Source: Monosporascus cannonballus
Taxonomy: Eukaryota > Ascomycota > Sordariomycetes > Xylariales
Assembly: GCA_004154925.1 (NCBI GenBank)
Contig: QJNS01000004.1
Span: forward strand, 661,657 to 725,656
DNA: 64,000 bases
Direction: 5' to 3'
Position numbers and translations under genes: made by a program. Within the stretch, counting starts at the first letter, position 1. The number at the start of each line of letters is the position of its first letter. Shown here piece by piece: positions 61,609 to 64,000 of the stretch. The notes below the pieces were generated by a model that was not told where the DNA came from, did not search any database, and saw only the letters and a list, made by a program, of their open reading frames with translations.

Positions 61609-63658
61609 GGCTGTCACCCCAAGCTACGGGCTCGAACTTCGGGTTGTTTCTATCCTCTCACCGCGGTCCAATGACGAAGAAGTGGGCCGGCGCTCAGTTG
61701 ATCTAGGAGGTCGGTAGCGGCAACGCGAGGTGCTAGGGAATCGCTTGCCGCTCTGATACAAAGGAGGATCAGTGAAGCTGTAAATCTGCGACGTGAAGTC
61801 AGATGGAACTGTCAGCCACTTGCTGTTGCTGATGCTGCTATTATCGATCAGTCGTCGTCGACTTGGTTATGCATATGCATCTATGATTAAAACCGCACCA
61901 GACAGTTCAGCTGCTGCGGCTGCCGACGATGACCGGATGGGCAGAGAGGATATTTTGTATGGTTAAGTATACTTAGTACGAAGTACGAAATGTGTAAGTA
62001 GGGAATTGAGATCGGGGCCTCGGTGGTATATTTAATTATCACAGCAGGTCCATTGCGCTTGGAATACGGGTTGGCAATTGCTTAAGGTCCCATAGGAAAG
62101 GTTAAAATGGTACACCCTATGTTGATCGCAACAGAGAGAGAGAGAGAGAGAGAGAGACAGACGGAGAGAGAGACAGACGGAGAGAGAGAAAATCGATTAA
62201 CAATAAAACCATATATATCCTCGTGGTTAAATGTTGTTTGCAAACCAGGAGAACGGGAAACCCGGAAATTCGAGGTCACTAGGAATTGAATTGGTTGGGA
62301 GTGGGTGGCGTATAGTGCAACAGGTGAGGTGTAGGTGAAGCCTTAACGTCGTCGGGCTTGCACTTCGAGGTAATTGGTCGTGCCTTAGTACCTAGGTAGG
62401 TACCTAACGTTGGTGGAGTGCATGACCTGTTTCCCACATGCGTCTCTTTCGCGTTTTAACGGTTAGCTGAGTACCAGATCGCAAGTACATAACTTTATTA
62501 CAACCCTGAAGCCTGTACTGCATACAAGACTGCAGCATCTAATGTCGTCAGATAACGAAGGGCCTCGTTTCGTGGGCAAAGAGCAGCCAATCAGGATATG
62601 CTGGGCTTCTCTCTCACACCTCCAGCACTGACCATCTTGGGGGGAAGGCATTGTCTGGGCACAACACGGATTGCATATCATACAGAGGCACGTCTTATCT
62701 TATGGCTAGTGCTAACTTTATTTGTATTGTGCATATTAGAGCAAGTGAGGTCATCGTATTCTAGCCAGAATCACCGGCTCTATCTCTAGCCCCTGAACAT
62801 GAATTTCCGTCGACACCCACTACGCGAAATCCCATCGTCTCAATCTCAGCGGTTCACCGAGAGAGAGTTCCAGAGAGGTCGAATTCCAAACAATGCCAAC
62901 CCGAATCAAAAGCTATAAACCCAGAACCCTACATAGAAATAAATCCGCCCTAGCTGAACGCACCTAGTTACCTACATACAGAGAACCTTCCAAATTTCAA
63001 ATATTTAATCAGAGTTGCTCGTAACGCGTCCGTAACTTGTAAACAAGGTCGATGGTGTGTCGAACGCTTATTTCATGGTTCCTCCCCTCGTCGCGACAGA
63101 ACCACTTGAGCCCCCAGAAGGGGAGAGTTCGGAAGCTACGAAAGGAGGAACGAATCATATGGAACACGCGGCTTTCATCATCTACCGAGCATAATGTCAA
63201 TAACAGGAACAGTGGGATTAGGTTTGTTGGCCGGGCGGCGTTCGCGGAGGACTTACTTGTATTTGAATTGGAAGGATGTGGAAGGAAAGAAAAATTTCCC
63301 AATTTCGCAGCTTCAAGCCCACCAAGAAAAACCTTTGAACCTGGCTCGAGTTTGCGCCGGCACGGGATCCCAATTATCCGCCAACTCCCCACTAGGTATC
63401 TGCATATCCACACAAGATACCTATTTATTACTAAAGTATGCAGACTTCCGAGTTATGTACATACTGAGGAGTGCGGGCTACGGATCGCACTATCAGTAGA
63501 GGAAAACTTTTGGTGGATACCAGCCCACTCCCGCTAGGTACATTGAGCATCTTAAGCCACGATCTTAAAGCTCTCGAGAGCTCAACTGGTACGCCGGATG
63601 AACCAAAAGATGATATAGTGAGGAAGGTAGTGGGCATCATAGACCGCATGAGGCACTC
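61609..63658. promoter_or_regulatory. Divergent upstream region, AP180 and mitochondrial gene
   Basis: About 2 kb between the two start codons. It contains a GA-rich repeat at 62131-62190 and a palindrome-like TACCTAGGTAGGTACCTA near 62390. Overlapping opposite frames at 63009-63413 (minus) and 63052-63537 (plus) have no domains and are not called. No named promoter motif was identified. Confidence 0.45.
62131..62190. repeat. (GA)n microsatellite with 18-bp derivative units
   Basis: A pure GA run at 62131-62156, then near-repeats of ACAGACGGAGAGAGAG. This purine tract lies about 520 bases upstream of the AP180 start codon and could act as a GA-type promoter element, but nothing shows that. 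Confidence 0.9.
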
Positions 63659-63902
63659 ATGCTTAGGCTACCTTCATCATGTCTGCGCAAGAGCGCCAAG
63701 GCATGCATAGCCCGTGTCCAGGGGCGGCGTCTAGTGCTACGTTATGCCGGACTCCCTCAATCCCAATGGCAGTCAATCCCGAGGCTCCAGCAGCACAGGA
63801 ACCTGCATTCCAATGATGAGTCAATCGCATCTACAGAGCCTCGGCAGGATGCCGCCTCGGAGCCGGTTCCGGGCCCCAAGTGGGAGACTTTCAAAGAAGC
63901 CT
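63659..63902 (+). CDS. Mitochondrial protein, first exon only (partial)
   Basis: The ATG at 63659 opens a frame of 81 codons plus one base, ending at a perfect donor GTAAGT (63903-63908). The N-terminus reads MLRLPSSCLRKSAKACIARV, followed by RRLVLRYAG and RLQQHRNLHS. It is rich in Arg, Leu and Ser, with no acidic residue in about the first 60, so it is a textbook mitochondrial presequence that could be cleaved near RNLHS. Acidic, disordered text follows (NDESIASTEPRQDAASE), then PGPKWETFKEA. The family is not recognised. The rest of the gene lies beyond the G-run at the window end. The coding call rests on the presequence and donor, not on homology. Confidence 0.6.
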
Positions 63903-63909
63903 GTAAGTT

Positions 63910-63916
63910 GGGGGGG

Positions 63917-64000
<84 letters not shown>
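63910..64000. other. Poly-G run, probable contig-end artefact
   Basis: Seven G, one C, then 83 G without interruption to the window end, inside what should be the first intron of the mitochondrial gene. No natural fungal sequence of this length is expected. Two-colour sequencing chemistry makes such G-runs when signal is lost. Sequence after about 63909 should not be trusted. Confidence 0.8.

Noticed and set aside
63009..63537. Overlapping 134-codon minus and 161-codon plus frames
   Set aside because: Mutually antisense, no domain and no splice partners; probably chance in upstream DNA.
1..64000. CRISPR arrays, bacterial operons, or rRNA genes
   Set aside because: No regularly spaced identical repeats, no Shine-Dalgarno-led gene strings and no rRNA-like segments; the gene content is eukaryotic throughout.

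Overview
This window looks like part of a filamentous ascomycete nuclear genome (Pezizomycotina, most likely a Sordariomycete). Several things point there: compact genes with short introns (about 54-196 nt; GT..AG with CTNAY-type branch sites), best matches to fungal housekeeping families, and a sharp split between GC-balanced gene blocks and very AT-rich, ORF-free blocks carrying the transition-only decay expected of repeat-induced point mutation (RIP).

Layout. 1-9000 is an AT-rich block with a decayed LTR element (1-1490, minus strand) and other ruined repeats. 9000-30540 is a normal-composition block. It holds an acatalytic-looking PNG1 homologue (11396-12917, minus), about 8 kb with no gene I can support, a divergent pair of nicotinate phosphoribosyltransferase (NPT1, minus) and UTP4 (plus), and a CCCH zinc-finger protein (28056-29702, minus). 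30541-50898 is a second, even more AT-rich block with no intact gene; it contains a dispersed repeat family of about 400 bp in about ten copies at different stages of decay, plus a small hairpin element. A 124-bp solo LTR with a perfect 5-bp target duplication (50899-51022) marks its right border. 51023-64000 is gene-dense: BUD27/URI (plus), NUDC (minus), TFB3/MAT1 (plus), a YAP180/AP180 clathrin adaptor (minus), and the first exon of an unidentified mitochondrial protein (plus). That exon is cut by a run of 83 G that looks like a contig-end artefact.

How the genes relate. They are conserved single-copy housekeeping genes, not a pathway cluster: ERAD/cell polarity (PNG1), NAD+ salvage (NPT1), SSU processome (UTP4), RNA polymerase assembly and prefoldin function (BUD27), nuclear migration and chaperone work (NUDC), TFIIH/CAK (TFB3) and endocytosis (AP180). 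NPT1/UTP4 and NUDC/TFB3 are divergent pairs with shared upstream regions; BUD27/NUDC and TFB3/AP180 are convergent. I see no new multi-gene system. The most interesting signals are the missing catalytic cysteine in PNG1, the repeat family that records RIP in steps, the different dinucleotide signatures of the two AT-rich blocks, and small non-autonomous elements (a 266-bp candidate MITE and a 129-bp hairpin).

Limits: all homology calls are from memory of protein families, and no search was run. Exon borders were set by hand from splice consensus and reading frame.
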